From Periplaneta americana (Eukaryota > Arthropoda > Insecta > Blattodea > Blattidae), in the NCBI RefSeq assembly GCF_040183065.1, contig NC_091120.1:71512708-71576707 (forward strand): a DNA stretch of 64,000 nucleotides. Direction: 5' to 3'. The translations under genes and the position numbers were made by a program. Under the pieces are notes generated by a model that searched no databases, was not told where the DNA came from, and worked only from the letters and a program-made list of their open reading frames with translations. Positions 10,999-21,971 of the stretch are shown piece by piece (position 1 is the first letter of the stretch; each line of letters opens with the position of its first letter).

Positions 10999-11943
10999 AG
11001 GTACCTGAGGATATTAAGGCCCAGCATGTTATAAGGCCCACTAACTAGATTTTCCATTAGTTATACACTTTTGCAAAAGAGAGCAAGAGCTCTTAAGAGC
11101 TATTTCTTCTTGCATTCGAGTGAGATATAAAGAAATTAGGTTCCCGTTCTTGTTTGTAGCTGATTGATGGCAACAAGTTATGTGTGATTATTTCTGCTTT
11201 CTTCATAAAATTCTGCAAAATTTAAGTTGATATTTAATCGTTTTACAGTGTGTTATTAATATAATATTAAATGCACGTTATTGTGTAAACATTAAGAAAT
11301 TTGGGGTTACCGTGAAACTTTCACTAATGAGCATATGAGCATTCCATAAATTAAAATTGGCGCGAAGTAACAGAGCAGGAAATAAGGCCCATGAAATAAA
11401 TAAGTGGAAACGCCCACAAGTTCATAGAAGTCCCCGAACTATAAATTTCAAACTCTGAAGCACAATCTTTTTTTGCAAGAAATTAAACAAATGAAAGACT
11501 GACAATTCCTAATGCAGAAAGAGCATTGGATGAACCATCAATTTCAGGATTTATACACATCCAGGGGATGCGGATGTGTTCTGTCTGCGAAGAAAATTAT
11601 TGTAGATATGCATGTGTGTGTGTCTCTTGTGAATGTTGGGTGCACGATGAATGTGTAGGTCAAAAAAATTGAAGACTTTTTGTATGCCCAAATTGTGTTC
11701 AATACTTAAATTCTTTTTTGTGGGCTTTATTACGTGTCACAGCAGGATATAAGACCCAGTGACATGATGTTAATTTTCGTTGCTCACACCATTTATGTGT
11801 CTGTCTGAATATTTATTTGAAGTAAAATATTATAGGATAACTATAGAAGTATGCTATTCCATTATTTAAAAATTGCTAAAAGTCTCCATTTCAAAGAAAG
11901 AACGTCTCATTCCTTAGGTGGGCCTTATTACCCCCGGTTACCT
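10999..11943. mobile_element. pogo-like element with PHD-finger remnant, in the receptor intron
   Basis: The ends AGGTACCTGAGGATATTAAG and the complement of TAATACCCCC-type sequence share the AAGGCCCA block as inverted copies with TA outside. At about 11565-11690 (+) there is a broken zinc-finger reading MCSVCEENYCR, then CVSCECWVHDECVG, and after a one-base shift RLFVCPNCV. The spacing is that of the C-terminal PHD-like finger found in many arthropod pogo-family transposases. The catalytic domain is missing. Confidence 0.6.
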
Positions 11944-12007
11944 TATTTCAATTAATCTAAATAAATAATCCTAGATAAACACCTCGAATCTCTGTGCAAG
12001 ACATTTG

Positions 12008-12252
12008 AAGAGTCCACTGCAAGAATGATGGATGTCACTTTCTTGTCGAAAATGAACCAAGACTGTCAATGCATAGCTTAAGACATATAGAATGTACATA
12101 GAGAGTTATATGGCATTAACACTGATAGTCATTGTCCAGTAATGACCGGAAAATCACAGTTAAGCTTTGTGCGCTAAGCATTTCAAAATTTCAATTGTTT
12201 CTCCTGCAAAATGTATTCCAAATGACATCCATCATTCTTGCAGTGGACTCTT
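12008..12252. mobile_element. MITE with AAGAGTCCACTGCAAG ends, in the receptor intron
   Basis: A 245-bp unit whose first 30 bases (through GAATGATGGATGTCA) recur as the reverse complement at the right end. It is noncoding. The target duplication is not clear. Confidence 0.65.
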
Positions 12253-12501
12253 AATCTAGAATGAAATGAGGATAATGGGAAGTAAAATCAACTAAAAATT
12301 ACATGAACATGCGTTCTTGCTAGAGAATTTTGGGCAGGAGAAAAACTATATATGCTCCAAGCCTGTAGTCCACTTGTCTCACTCCGTTTGTCGCCATTTC
12401 ATTGAAGAATTCTAGAAAATTTGAAATGAAGCAGGATTTCGCGTTAATTTACATTTTTCTCTGTCTCAAAATCTTCCTTTCTTATTGTCACTATCATTGA
12501 C

Positions 12502-12867
12502 CTGCAGAAGAAGTTCATTCCTCAATCGGCTGCCATGTTCTCCGACGAACTGCCCATCCATGGTCTGGATCTCCGTCCATAAGGAATCAAAGACACGTCT
12601 GTTTAGCACTCCCAGGCAGAGAGATGTGGCACTGGTGCCGTATAACGCCGCCCTGGAGATTACGTCTACCAGGACAGTCGTGGACTTCTCGTTAGGATAC
12701 ACGGACCCCATGTAGTTGACCAGCTGGTGGATGAAGCCGGCTACTACAATCAACGACACCACACAGCTCCACAAAATGCTCGCCTGGGGCGCGAGACCTA
12801 GAAGCGCAGATGCCCAAAGAACTGGTCTCATGGCGGAGACGGTGCCTTGGGGTCGAAGCGGCGACAT
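12502..12867 (-). CDS. Insect gustatory receptor, exon 1 (N-terminal half)
   Basis: This exon encodes 122 residues beginning MSPLRPQGTVSAMRPVLW. The reading frame stays open upstream to a stop just before position 12918, but that stretch offers only a GTG, so the ATG at 12867 is preferred. The RPVLWASALLGLAPQ segment matches the start of TM1 in insect Gr proteins (a proline-rich entry followed by a GL-P turn). Two hydrophobic spans follow (about 28-55 and 75-100). The exon ends at CTGCAG|GTCAAT, a phase-0 donor weaker than consensus. Insect Grs are seven-pass ligand-gated channels with an inverted membrane topology in taste neurons. The gene is transcribed opposite to the opsin and lies wholly inside opsin intron 1. 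Confidence 0.8.
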
Positions 12868-13261
12868 TGCGGCTCGCAGAATGCGCTTACGTAAAGTGTC
12901 TCCAAATCCATAATCCACTGCTCTTTACGTAACAATCAATTCTGAATGAAGACTAATTCCAGCTTTTCCATTATGACGAAGCCCACTAATGAATGACGCT
13001 ACCGGATGCCTCGAAAACAGGTTAACTCCATTAGTTTTTGTTATAATCCTAATTTAAGACAGATATTATACGAAAAATAAATTAATCTGAGACAGATTTA
13101 TACTGCTTATTTTTTTCTTTTAATGTTGAATAACTCGGTTGAGTGGAAGAGAAGGCCTTACGGCCTTAAATCTGTCAGGAAAAGTAAAGCTACTGTTACT
13201 ACTGTTGCTGCTCTACTGTTATTTTCGAATAACACTAATGCAACTCCGTCTTCTTTTCAAT
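12868..13261. other. Upstream region of the gustatory receptor gene
   Basis: About 390 bp between the receptor start and the next SINE. An obvious TATA box or initiator could not be assigned with confidence. It would hold the promoter if the gene has no further 5' exon. Confidence 0.3.
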
Positions 13262-13498
13262 TGGATATTTAAGGATGCTGTATCAACTACCAGGTCCTTT
13301 AGCGTCGATAGGATTGGTGATAGCGAGATGGTATTTGGCGAGATGAGGCCGAGGACTCGTCATTGATTATCTGACATTCGGGAAAAACCTCGGAAAAACC
13401 CCAACTAAGTAATTAGCCCAAGCGGGAATCGAACCCACGCCCGAGTACAACTCTGGATCGACAGGGAAGCGCCTCTGCTGACCGAGCTACGCTGGGGC
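13262..13498 (-). mobile_element. tRNA-derived SINE, family 2
   Basis: Read on the - strand, the head is GCCCCAGCGTAGCTCGGTCA (A box) with B box GGTTCGATTCC, followed by GCTAATTACTTAGTTGGGG and a tail near GATACAGCATCC. The head differs from family 1 but the tail (ACGCTAAA-GACCT, TTGATACAGC) is shared in style. No convincing target duplication was found. Confidence 0.75.
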
Positions 13499-13803
13499 AC
13501 TTCGTCTTTGAATGCTAATAATTTAATACATATGGCGAATTTATAGGAATCTTATATGTAAATCAAATGATAAATGACTGATCTATCCAGAAATGTTTGT
13601 TTTGTTCCCCGAAATAAAATTGTACATTGTTTAAATAATAACACAAAAATATAATATGTAATACCCTTCCTAGTTTTGCATACTTTCAACCGCTTACTAC
13701 GGCTAAACCATGAAATATATAGATCGGTACATATTGTGTGTGAAATACGTTAATCCATTCCGTTTTGATCCACTTTTTACGGTTTAGGAGTAAGAATAAT
13801 TGA

Positions 13804-14387
13804 ACCGAGCGAGGTAGCTCATACTTTCCGCATGGGACTCACATTCGGGAAATCTGTGGTTCGATTCCCGGACCGACCAACCTGACTGTGATTTTTCCGT
13901 GGTTTTCCACAGTTACTTAGGCAAATGCAGGGTTGGAATTTTCATTACCAGGGTCCATTTCCCTTCCCCTCCTGCATAAAAAGAATTTAGATTTCATATC
14001 ATGCATCATCTTCATCTCATTCCATATACATATTCAGGTCAAGACGCATGTCTTCGTCCACTTACTGGGGGGGGGGGGTCCTCTCCGCAACCGTCCCTGG
14101 GTTCCTAGTCTTCTGAAATAATTCTGCCAGGATTCATTTCTTAAGAGCGCTTCAACAGCATAGAAAGGCCGTTGGAATGGATCCTGTGCTAATTGGTCAC
14201 CTTAGCGGTATGAACTTAGGGCGGAGGGTTAGAAGGCCCTCATTGGGTGAGCGGGTAAGGGGTCACATGCGACCTGTGGGCTGGTACACCTCATTCATTC
14301 CATAAATTCGGGATGCACGATAGACCTGAGTATGGTCGACGTGCAAAGGGTCGTCCCTAACCCGCCCCTACCCACCGTTACCTAACC
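13804..14387 (+). mobile_element. tRNA-derived SINE, family 3, long (584 bp), 13-bp target duplication
   Basis: The head ACCGAGCGAGGTAGCTCA has an A box and GGTTCGATTCC is the B box. A body rich in CTTCCCC and a second GC-rich module (GGGTAAGGGGTCACATGCG, CCCTAACCCGCCCCTACC) follow. TAAGAATAATTGA occurs on both sides (13791-13803, 14388-14400), so the whole 584 bp moved as one unit. That is long for a SINE and may be a fusion of two modules. Confidence 0.8.
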
Positions 14388-14610
14388 TAAGAATAATTGA
14401 GGCGCTCAGCGCTCAAATGGCTCAACCCACAGAATTATATTTCCACTTAACCTCTCTGTGAGTGCGCGAAATTCTATACACAAACTAAAATTGTGCTGAA
14501 AACTCATGGAAAGACTGGAATTGATTATTAGACCGATTTATACTTTGAAGAGAACATTATGAGGAGCTCTTTAAAGCAATGAACTCAATACGCAAAATTT
14601 TGTGGTACAT

Positions 14611-14790
14611 AATGTCGTTGGTGATAGCGAGATAGTATTTCGGTGACATGAGACCAAGGATTCGTCATGGATTACCTGATATTCATCTTACAATTAAAGT
14701 TTTGGAAAATCAAACTAGGTAATTAGTACAAGCGGTATTTTAACCCACGCTCGAGAGCAGCGGGATCACGAGTCCATCTGGTGGCATACT
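14611..14790 (-). mobile_element. SINE family 2, degraded copy
   Basis: GGTGATAGCGAGATAGTATTT, AGGATTCGTCATGGATTA and GGTAATTAGTACAAGCGG match the copy at 13262 in order, with many substitutions. The tRNA-like head is no longer recognisable as such. Confidence 0.65.
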
Positions 14791-14906
14791 AATAATGGAG
14801 TAATAATATTGTATACAGGGTGAGTCGGGAGGAAAGGTACATGGTATGAGGGGTGATAATTTTGGTGATTTTGAACTAAAAGTATTCTATGAACATATGC
14901 CCTGTT

Positions 14907-15287
14907 ATACAAATCTGGCTTTCAGGTAGTAGCTCCCTGTGAAGCAGGTTTGAATAATTTCAAGGCTCCGGAACAATTTTTCCTTGAAATTATTCAAACC
15001 TGCTTCACAGGGAGCTACTACCTGAAAGCCAGATTTGTATAATACACTCGTTATTGGAGGTACGTTAACAGAAAGCCACAATTTAAAGTCACACAGTATT
15101 TGTGTGCACTCACAGTTGAGTTCTGGCGTCTTGTCAGACCATGTGAGTTGTGTGGATATAAAAGGAAAAATTGTGACGGTGTCGTGTATAGTTCCTGTGG
15201 TAGCTCAGTCGGTAGAGCGTTCGCGCGCTAAGCGAAGGGTCCAGGGATCGATACACGGCTGCGGAACAATTTTTCCTTGAAATTATT
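14907..15287. mobile_element. Rearranged SINE dimer with a perfect 61-bp hairpin
   Basis: CATATGCCCTGTT (14894-14906) and CATATGCCCTATT (15288-15300) flank the insertion. Inside, 14905-14965 is the exact reverse complement of 14982-15042 around a 16-nt loop. A tRNA-like head follows (from 15191; TAGCTCAGTCGGTAGAGCG with a decayed B box GGGATCGATACAC). After it, the body start GGAACAATTTTTCCTTGAAA repeats the sequence next to the hairpin. So a tail, a second head and an inverted tail were inserted together. Confidence 0.7.
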
Positions 15288-15859
15288 CATATGCCCTATT
15301 CTTAACAGAATCTGACATACAGTCGTTTGAAAATCACGGGCATCAGTCTCATGTCCTTCATTAGCACTTATATGCGGACGCAACCAAAACGACATTATAG
15401 TAGGATCAATGAAACGTATCCTGGGCTTTGGATCGGTCGCGGTGGAGTCATTTCTTGGCCACCGAGGTCACCCAACATTACATTGGATTACTGTGAATGG
15501 AGTTGGCTTAAGAGCGAAGTCTACAAGCGCAAAATGGAAACTTCTCGCTCACATTTTATATGCTTTTGCTCAAGTAAAGGAATGTCCTAATCAGCTCAGA
15601 TCAGCAACACAGCAGCTTCCTACAAGAACTGCAAAGTGCATTAAAGTTGACGGTGGACTTTCTGAACATGTTCTGTAAAGAAAAGTACATAATTAAACAG
15701 GATATAAGGTAACAATGTTTTAATTTACTATCACCTCCACTTTTCAAGTTTCTCATTGTTTCCATTAGTTTTCTCCGAAACCGTTAAGAACAGGACGTAT
15801 GTTCGTATAAACTTTTTTTTTGTTCAGAATCACCAATATTATCAACCCTCAACCATGTA

Positions 15860-16170
15860 CAGTAGTGGCAAAAAAAACCGGACCTACCCTTGTAGCTGAT
15901 TCCAGAACCTTTTCACTCCAGAGCACGATAGACTGGTAACTAAGACTTTCATGGTTCGAATCCTGCCAAAGAAAGAAACTTTTTTTGTTCCTTATTCAAA
16001 ATTATTCCCAATACTTTTCGATTGCTGGCAAAATTCATGTTCTGGGAATAATAAGTTAATTAAGTAGTAAAATATTGCTGCAAATATAGTTACCAATCTA
16101 TCGTACTCTGGAGTGAACAAGGGTCTGAAATCAGCTACAATTGTCGGTCTGATTTTATTTGCCACTACTG
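15860..16170. mobile_element. CAGTAGTGGCAAA MITE, copy 1, with tRNA-like segment
   Basis: The 311-bp element has inverted ends of about 85 bp (CAGTAGTGGCAAAAA, TTGTAGCTGATT, CACTCCAGAG, ACGATAGA-TGGTAAC), with TA at both sides. Just inside the left arm, TAACTAAGACTTTC-TGG followed by GGTTCGAATCC resembles the 3' half of a tRNA with a B box. It is inserted in the right end of the CAGGGTGAGTC element. Confidence 0.75.
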
Positions 16171-16194
16171 TACCTTTTCTCCTGACTCACAATG

Positions 16195-17329
16195 TATATG
16201 GGGCGACATACAATCATTTTTCCGAAGCTAAATACATAGCCTACTTTTATACATAAGGACCAAAATATTTGAAGATCTCTTAAGTTTGAGTCAGTTAATA
16301 TTACTCGAGCCTTAACGCTTGTATCTAAATGTTATATGTCAGATGCATTTTAATGTTTATCCCTTCATTGAAGACTTTGACCATAATTTATAAGCTGATG
16401 TGGAAAATAGCTGGCAATAATAACAGAAGTATAAAAAATTTATTTCACAGCTGCATTTTTCTTCAGAAATTTAAGAGAATCTACCAGAATTTGAACCAAT
16501 AATCATATGGTGAAAAGCTGTAAGCTCACTAAGTTACAAAACAAGGGGTATGTTCCGTCAACTAGTTGCTCTGACATTCAACGTTGCTGGTGAAATGGAA
16601 GGCAAGAAGCACAAACGACACCTGGATCCAATTTTTTAATACATAAAAACTTTTTAATTGCTGAGCTGGGGCAGATAATGAAAATTTCTGCGAGATGACG
16701 ACGTCTAACATGCATGAAATGGCTTTCGACTTATTTGTAATTCCACTCTTCTCAGCCAGGTTCTCGTTCTGCTGTATTATTGGTCTGTCTTTGTACTGTT
16801 TTGTTCTGTGCTATATTACTCTACTATTCTCTGCCCGTCCTCCACTTTGTCCTAATTTAAATTTTCCTCCAGTTTTTTCTCAACAATTTCTATAATGATC
16901 TATTTCCACCGTACCTCTCCTGCTTGTTTCATGAATACATCATCATCATACTCTTACTTCAGTAAATCTTTTGTGTGCTTATAACGTACGTCTCCTCTTT
17001 CTGCACTCACGGTTATGCTAAAACGACTCATGTTCATCGCGTTACGATAATAATACATTACCAGATGTTTTACAAATAATAATATTAATCAGAAATAAAG
17101 TAAGATATGGAAAATTTGATTTTCGCATAGGCTATTTTGCACTGAGCATTTCAGTATCGATTTCTCCAATGCATGTCTCTTCTAACATCGGAAAACTAAC
17201 AGAAATAAATTTCTCAACATCATCTTTTAGGTTAGTGATGTTTTCAAATGAAACTCTATATTTTTTGTAGTCTTATTAATTCAAAATTAGTAATAAGAGA
17301 TTATTTTGTTACTATATTGTGTCCTGTGT
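16195..17329. other. Unassigned AT-rich opsin intron DNA
   Basis: No gene, RNA or clear repeat edge was recognised. Confidence 0.3.
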
Positions 17330-18390
17330 GACGGAAGCAGCTAGTGCAACTGTAGGCAGCCACTTAGTGGTTCATTCATAGTTTTCTGCCCAAGACAGGT
17401 CCTCTGTCTTCCTCTCAGTCACCGTACATGATTCCTATGTTTTAATGTTGTCTATCATCTGATATTCTCTTCTTCCCCAAAGTTTTCCCCGTTCACCATT
17501 CCTGCCACAGAATCCTGTAGTAGACAGTTTTTTTTGGCCAGTACCTAGTATTTTTTTTTCCTGATCAGTTTCAGCATTATTTTTTCTTCACCCACTCCTC
17601 CTTTCATTTATTATTTTGTCTATCCATTTAACACGCTCCATTCTTCTCCATATCCACATTCCAAATGTATCCAGTCATTTCTCTTCACTTCATGTTTCTG
17701 CCCTGCAGTGCCACACTCCACACAAAGCACGTCACTAGTTTATATTTTGGTTCTTTTTCCAAAGGTCCGCAGAAAATATTGTTTTTTGTATTCCCTTACC
17801 ATTTCTATCATCCCTTTCACTTCCTGCAGCAACTCTTGTCACTACTTGTAGTACCTTACTTACTTACTGGCTTTTAAGGAACCCGGAGGTTCATTGCCGC
17901 CCTCACATAATTTTAATATTATCTTCCCATCTACGTTTCGGCCTCCCTAAAGGTCTTTTTCCCCCCGGCCTCCCAACTAACACTCTATATGCATTTCTGG
18001 ATTCGCCCATACGTGCTACATGCCCTGCCTATCTCAAACGTCTGGATTTAATGTTCCTAATTACGTCAGACTTGTAGTACCTACTTACTAACATATTTCA
18101 AGCTGTCCACTTCTAATACTGCTTCATTTCAAATTGCAGGTTTACCTTCTTTATGTTTTTTCCGATATTCATGGTCTTCATCTTGTTTGCATTTATCTCC
18201 ATCCCATATTGTTTACAGACATCATTTAGCTCCATTACCATATTCCTTAGTATCATCTTCTCTTGTGCTAACAATACCATATCATCAGGAAATCTCATGC
18301 ACTTTATTTTTCTTTCTCCTACTATCACTCCTTCCATTTTCAGAAAACAGTTCTTCACTAAATATTCTTATATTTTTTAATTGGAAATAT
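17330..18390 (-). mobile_element. LINE family C fragment, split by a LINE A insertion
   Basis: On the - strand the right part reads KCMRFPDDMVLLAQEK, equivalent to the reverse transcriptase FADD/YADD motif with the alanine changed to proline, then VMELNDVCKQYGMEINANKM. The left part contains stretches like ERIEAFEMWMWRK and the downstream LWLKRI-type tail seen again at 37100-37620. Several frameshifts and stops make it inactive. A 213-bp LINE A end interrupts it. Confidence 0.7.
17857..18069 (-). mobile_element. LINE family A, 3' end, with 13-bp target duplication
   Basis: The reverse complement matches the last part of the copies at 8012 and 61096: GTTCCTTAAAAGCCAG with the TAAG tail. ACTTGTAGTACCT flanks both sides (17844-17856 and 18070-18082). 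It is a short 5'-truncated insertion inside LINE C. Confidence 0.85.
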
Positions 18391-18501
18391 AGCAGTAGTG
18401 ATAATACAATATATTTTTCTTTCATCTTTTGTCTTAAGGACTCGAATTTCCCTTCCTGTTTAACTGTTTATTTGAGCTGTATTTTAATTGGAATATATAT
18501 A

Positions 18502-19224
18502 CAGGGTGTTTCCGAGTTGGTGTTACAAACTTTCAGGGATGATGGCGAAGGGCATATCTATCAATTTGAGATAAGGAACCCTGGTCCGGAAATGACCGAG
18601 TCGAAACTTACAAGCAAAAATTGTTCTGTGGAAATGAAATAATTTTATTCCTCTGTATACCTTATTTATATGTATTTATCCGTACATCTTATACATACTG
18701 TATTCATTTGACGTGTTTACGTTGTCTACTTACAGTATTCCATTCAATGCGCTGTCTGAGGGATGGGGACAGGAAATTACACTAAATCAATGCAGATAGC
18801 GTAATGTGTAACGGACATGGTCGGTCCTGATAAGCACGTCTGTAAACAGCAGTGTATGTGTACAAGTTGCAGTGTCCAGTCGATCAGTCCTACTGAAACG
18901 GAGGAGTACACGAGAGCGGAATAAGCAGACCTGATTTTCGAATACGGATGAGCCAATGGGAACAGTAGTCAATCTCACAGATTGTATCGGAACAAGTACC
19001 CACGTAGGAGACATCCGACTCATATCATTTTTCTACGACTGTTCCAAAAGTTAAGGGAAGAAGGACACGTAGTGCCAAATTACAATTCCATTTCCACACA
19101 ACTATTTTTGCTTATAACTTTCGACTCAGTAATTTCCGCACCATGGTTCCTATCTCAAATTGATACATGTGCCCTTCGCCATCATCCCTGAAAGTTTGTA
19201 ACACCATCTCGGAAACAACCTGTG
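18502..19224. mobile_element. TA-flanked element with CAGGGTGTTTCCGAG ends
   Basis: The ends are inverted for about 130 bp (CAGGGTGTTTCCGAG, ACAAACTTTCAGGGATGATG, AACTTTCGACTC). In the middle (about 18930-19075, +) a decayed frame reads NKYPRRRHPTHIIFLRLFQK, then LREEGHVVPN. This is like the helix-turn-helix region of arthropod transposases annotated as DUF4817. The catalytic domain has been deleted, leaving a 0.7-kb nonautonomous element. Confidence 0.7.
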
Positions 19225-19482
19225 TATATATTTTCGTTGCATCTTTATTTGTGTAGCGATTGTAACCTAAATTTGTTGTAAAATAGTAACGGGACTCCCT
19301 GATCATATATCAGTAAGCCATAGAACCGAAATTCAAGACAACACAGTACAAACCTAGGAGAAAGGATACGCACGAGGTTCATGCGGAAGAATTAAATCTG
19401 AATTTATCTTTAAGAGATCGAACTGAAGTGGGTTGAAGTTTAGTTATAACGTTACAACTTGAAGTTTATAACAGGCTTGTAA

Positions 19483-19536
<54 letters not shown>

Positions 19537-20436
19537 GAAAATAATAGAAATTTCGTAAATTGCACTTGAAACAAGGTCGTAAAACACACTGTGACTCCCT
19601 CTATTACCAGTGTGTAAGGCAGGTATCCATTACTCATCCTACTCACCTTACTGCAAGAACGCTGTATAGAAGAATTTAATATGCGAGCTACTTTTCAATT
19701 TATATCAGTTTAACGTTTCCTCTTCACCTTACATTTGATATTATGTTTACGTAGAAACTCAGTCGTGCCATCGGTTTCATTTATGCTATTTCTTTAATAT
19801 AGAGATTCTTCTCCAGTTCCTTTCAATTAATTAACGATATCTATAATTGGAAGCACTTTAATGTTCCGTGTAAATCTCAGACAATAAAAGCTTCATGTGT
19901 TAGTTGTGTTCACCCTTTCAACAGACGCACGTTAGAATTCGGTTTTTGAATAACAGACACACAGACACATAGATCATCAACAAATTCAATTTAAATGAAG
20001 AGTATATACGAAAAAAAGTCACTTTGCTAAAACGTTGTCCTAAATTCCAAATCTGAAATATTTTAAAATTGAAGCTTTTAAAAAAGAGATTTACAAAATT
20101 ATTCATGATATGTAATATTAACAAATGTGTGTATTTTTTACCTTTTTATTTCTGTCGACTATATTCGTGTTTTTATTCAATGTCACTGGCTTCTGTATGA
20201 CTGTCAATTTACATTAAAATAATGTGTTTTTTGTTCTATTTTCTATTTTTTCCTTTGTGTGTTAGTTGTCGGTCTGAATTAAGTTAATTAGTGTAGCCTA
20301 TTTAGTAAACTGCCTCTGTAAATTTCATGTTGTATTATTGGCTAAGACCACACCGTACACGAGCCTGCACTTACAGTAGTGGCTAGAAACATGTTTTGTT
20401 GTATATTTTTGAATTTACTCATTTTGGTTACTAGCT

Positions 20437-20440
<4 letters not shown>
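19225..20440. repeat. AT-rich intron DNA with an AAT microsatellite
   Basis: About 18 AAT/TAA units occupy 19483-19536. The remainder shows no supported gene or repeat. Confidence 0.5.

Positions 20441-20504
<64 letters not shown>
20441..20504. repeat. TA dinucleotide array
   Basis: About 32 TA units immediately before the Tc1 element, which uses TA as its target. Confidence 0.95.
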
Positions 20505-20507
<3 letters not shown>

Positions 20508-21851
20508 TAGCGTGCAAATTAATCCGAAAACGACATATTTTACATTTTCTGTCATTGTTGGCCTTACAGCTGCTCATACCGCTTTAATTGACATCTGAAG
20601 TACGTGTAATTCCATTGTTGAAGGTCTGCAGTTATTATTTTCTTTATAATATGTGACATTTTGCCTGTCGTTTTGTACTTATAAGCATTTCAGTTGTGTT
20701 GAAGACTTAATACTGCAATCCTGTGTACATTCTGTCGTCTTCACAAATGGATACAACTCTACGAAAACGGTCTAAAATTATAACATTAGCAGAGCATTCT
20801 TCTATGACACAGAGGCAAATTGCTGCAGAATGTCACATCGGTTTGGCTACTGTTAATTCGATCATAAAACGATACAGGGAGACTGGATCCATCACACCCC
20901 AGAAAAAAGGAAACTGTGGCCGGAAGAGGAAGACTTCACCTGCAGATGATCGTTTAATTGTCAGGAAAAGTTAATTAAATCCTACACTAACTGCTGTCGA
21001 CTTAACCCGCGAGTTAATGGCTACCACTGGGGCGAATATTCACGTCACCACAGTGCGGCGTAGGCTTTTGGAAGCTGGACGAAGGGCTCGTAAGCCTATT
21101 AAGAAGCAATTGCTAACCCCTGTTATGTGCAAAAAACGCTTAATGTGGGCAAAATTACATCAACACTGGACAGTGAATGAATGGAAGAACGTACTTTTTT
21201 CCGATGAGTCTCATTTCGAGGTCCACGGCCACCGTGTTCCTTACGTACTGAAAGGATCCGAAAAAGTAATAGCAGATCATCTCCAACAAGCACCCAAATA
21301 CCCCCCTAAAGTAATGTTTTGGGGTTGTTTTACTCATGAAGGGCCTGGAGCATTAATATCTATCAAGGGAATGATGAATTCTGACAAATATATTCACTTA
21401 TTGGAAACCAGAATCGTACCCCAGCTGCAAAAATCATTTCCGGATGGCAGAGGTGTGTTCCAACAAGACCTGGCACCATGCCATACGTCTCGAAAAACTA
21501 CAGAATTCTTCAACAAGAAGAATATTCAGGTACTCCCCTGGCCAGGCAACTCACGCGACATCAACCCCATTGAGAACTTGTGGTCAATTTGCAAAAGAAG
21601 AATGCAAAAAATGGATTGTTCTACAAAGGAAAGATGATTTCTGCCCTCATTGGTGTATGGTTTCGCGATGAAGAAATGAAGAATATTTGTGGGAAATTAG
21701 TGGAATCCATGCCAAATCGTCTCAGAGCTGTTATTAGGAACAAGGAAGGCCACATATATTACTGAGGTATATCTTAGATCCTTTTTTTTAATCCCGTTTG
21801 AGCGTTTTTGCATAAGTAATTACGTTGTTCGGATTAATTTGCACGCTACTG
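20505..21851 (+). mobile_element. Tc1-like transposon, nearly full length
   Basis: Terminal inverted repeats CAGTAGCGTGCAAATTAATC begin and end the 1347-bp element, with TA on both sides. The transposase gene inside is described separately. The two ends match over at least 24 bases, suggesting a fairly recent insertion. Confidence 0.9.
20747..21765 (+). pseudogene. Tc1-type DD34E transposase, two lesions
   Basis: The ATG begins MDTTLRKRSKIITLAEH, an N-terminal paired-like helix-turn-helix with TQRQIAAECHIGLATVNSII. The catalytic acids appear in FSDESHFEVHG, QQDLAPCHTS and NPIENLW; the last two are 34 residues apart, as in Tc1 enzymes (DD34E). One in-frame TAA (20972-20974) separates the two DNA-binding halves, and a one-base frameshift near 21625 moves the last 45 codons (ALIGVWFRDEEMKNI to the end) out of frame. 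Otherwise the frame is open, about 340 codons in all, the normal Tc1 length. Confidence 0.9.
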
Positions 21852-21853
21852 TA

Positions 21854-21971
21854 TATACGGATGACGTGACTATATTAGGAGAAAATCCTCAAGCGATTAG
21901 GGAAAACACGGGAATTTTACTTGAAGCAAGTAAAGAGATAGACTTGGAAGTAAATCCCGAAAAGACAAAGT
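21854..21971 (+). mobile_element. LINE family A reverse transcriptase fragment (left piece)
   Basis: The segment matches the region around the YADDVN motif of the copy at 61415-61540, through LEVNPEKTK. It continues after the pogo-like insertion at 24566. It is bounded on its left by the Tc1 element and TA array. Confidence 0.8.

Larger units (their letters stand above)
10775..12501 (-). other. Intron of the gustatory receptor gene
   Basis: The boundaries are GT (weak context GTCAAT) and AG after a pyrimidine tract TTTCTC. It contains two mobile elements listed separately. Joining the flanks in phase gives ELLLQ-VGVLSLA, which runs into TM3 without a break. RNA evidence would settle the exact donor, because a GTGACA lies about a dozen bases further on. 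Confidence 0.7.
14816..16194. mobile_element. TA-flanked element with CAGGGTGAGTC ends and transposase remnants
   Basis: The left end CAGGGTGAGTCGGGAGGAAA pairs with the complement of the right end, which is split by a later MITE (AACCATG|TA ... TA|CCTTTTCTCCTGACTCAC). Around 15405-15590 a decayed reading WIGRGGVISWPPRSPN matches the DDE-type motif WIGRGG..WPPRSPDLNPLD also seen at 24890-25177. It is a defective member of a Tc1/mariner-like group whose members have long similar ends. It also hosts the rearranged SINE at 14907-15287. Confidence 0.65.

Noticed and set aside
12868-12918. A 17-residue N-terminal extension of the gustatory receptor starting at GTG
   Set aside because: It has no ATG and is preceded closely by a stop; the ATG at 12867 gives a normal Gr start. 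An upstream exon remains possible but is not supported.
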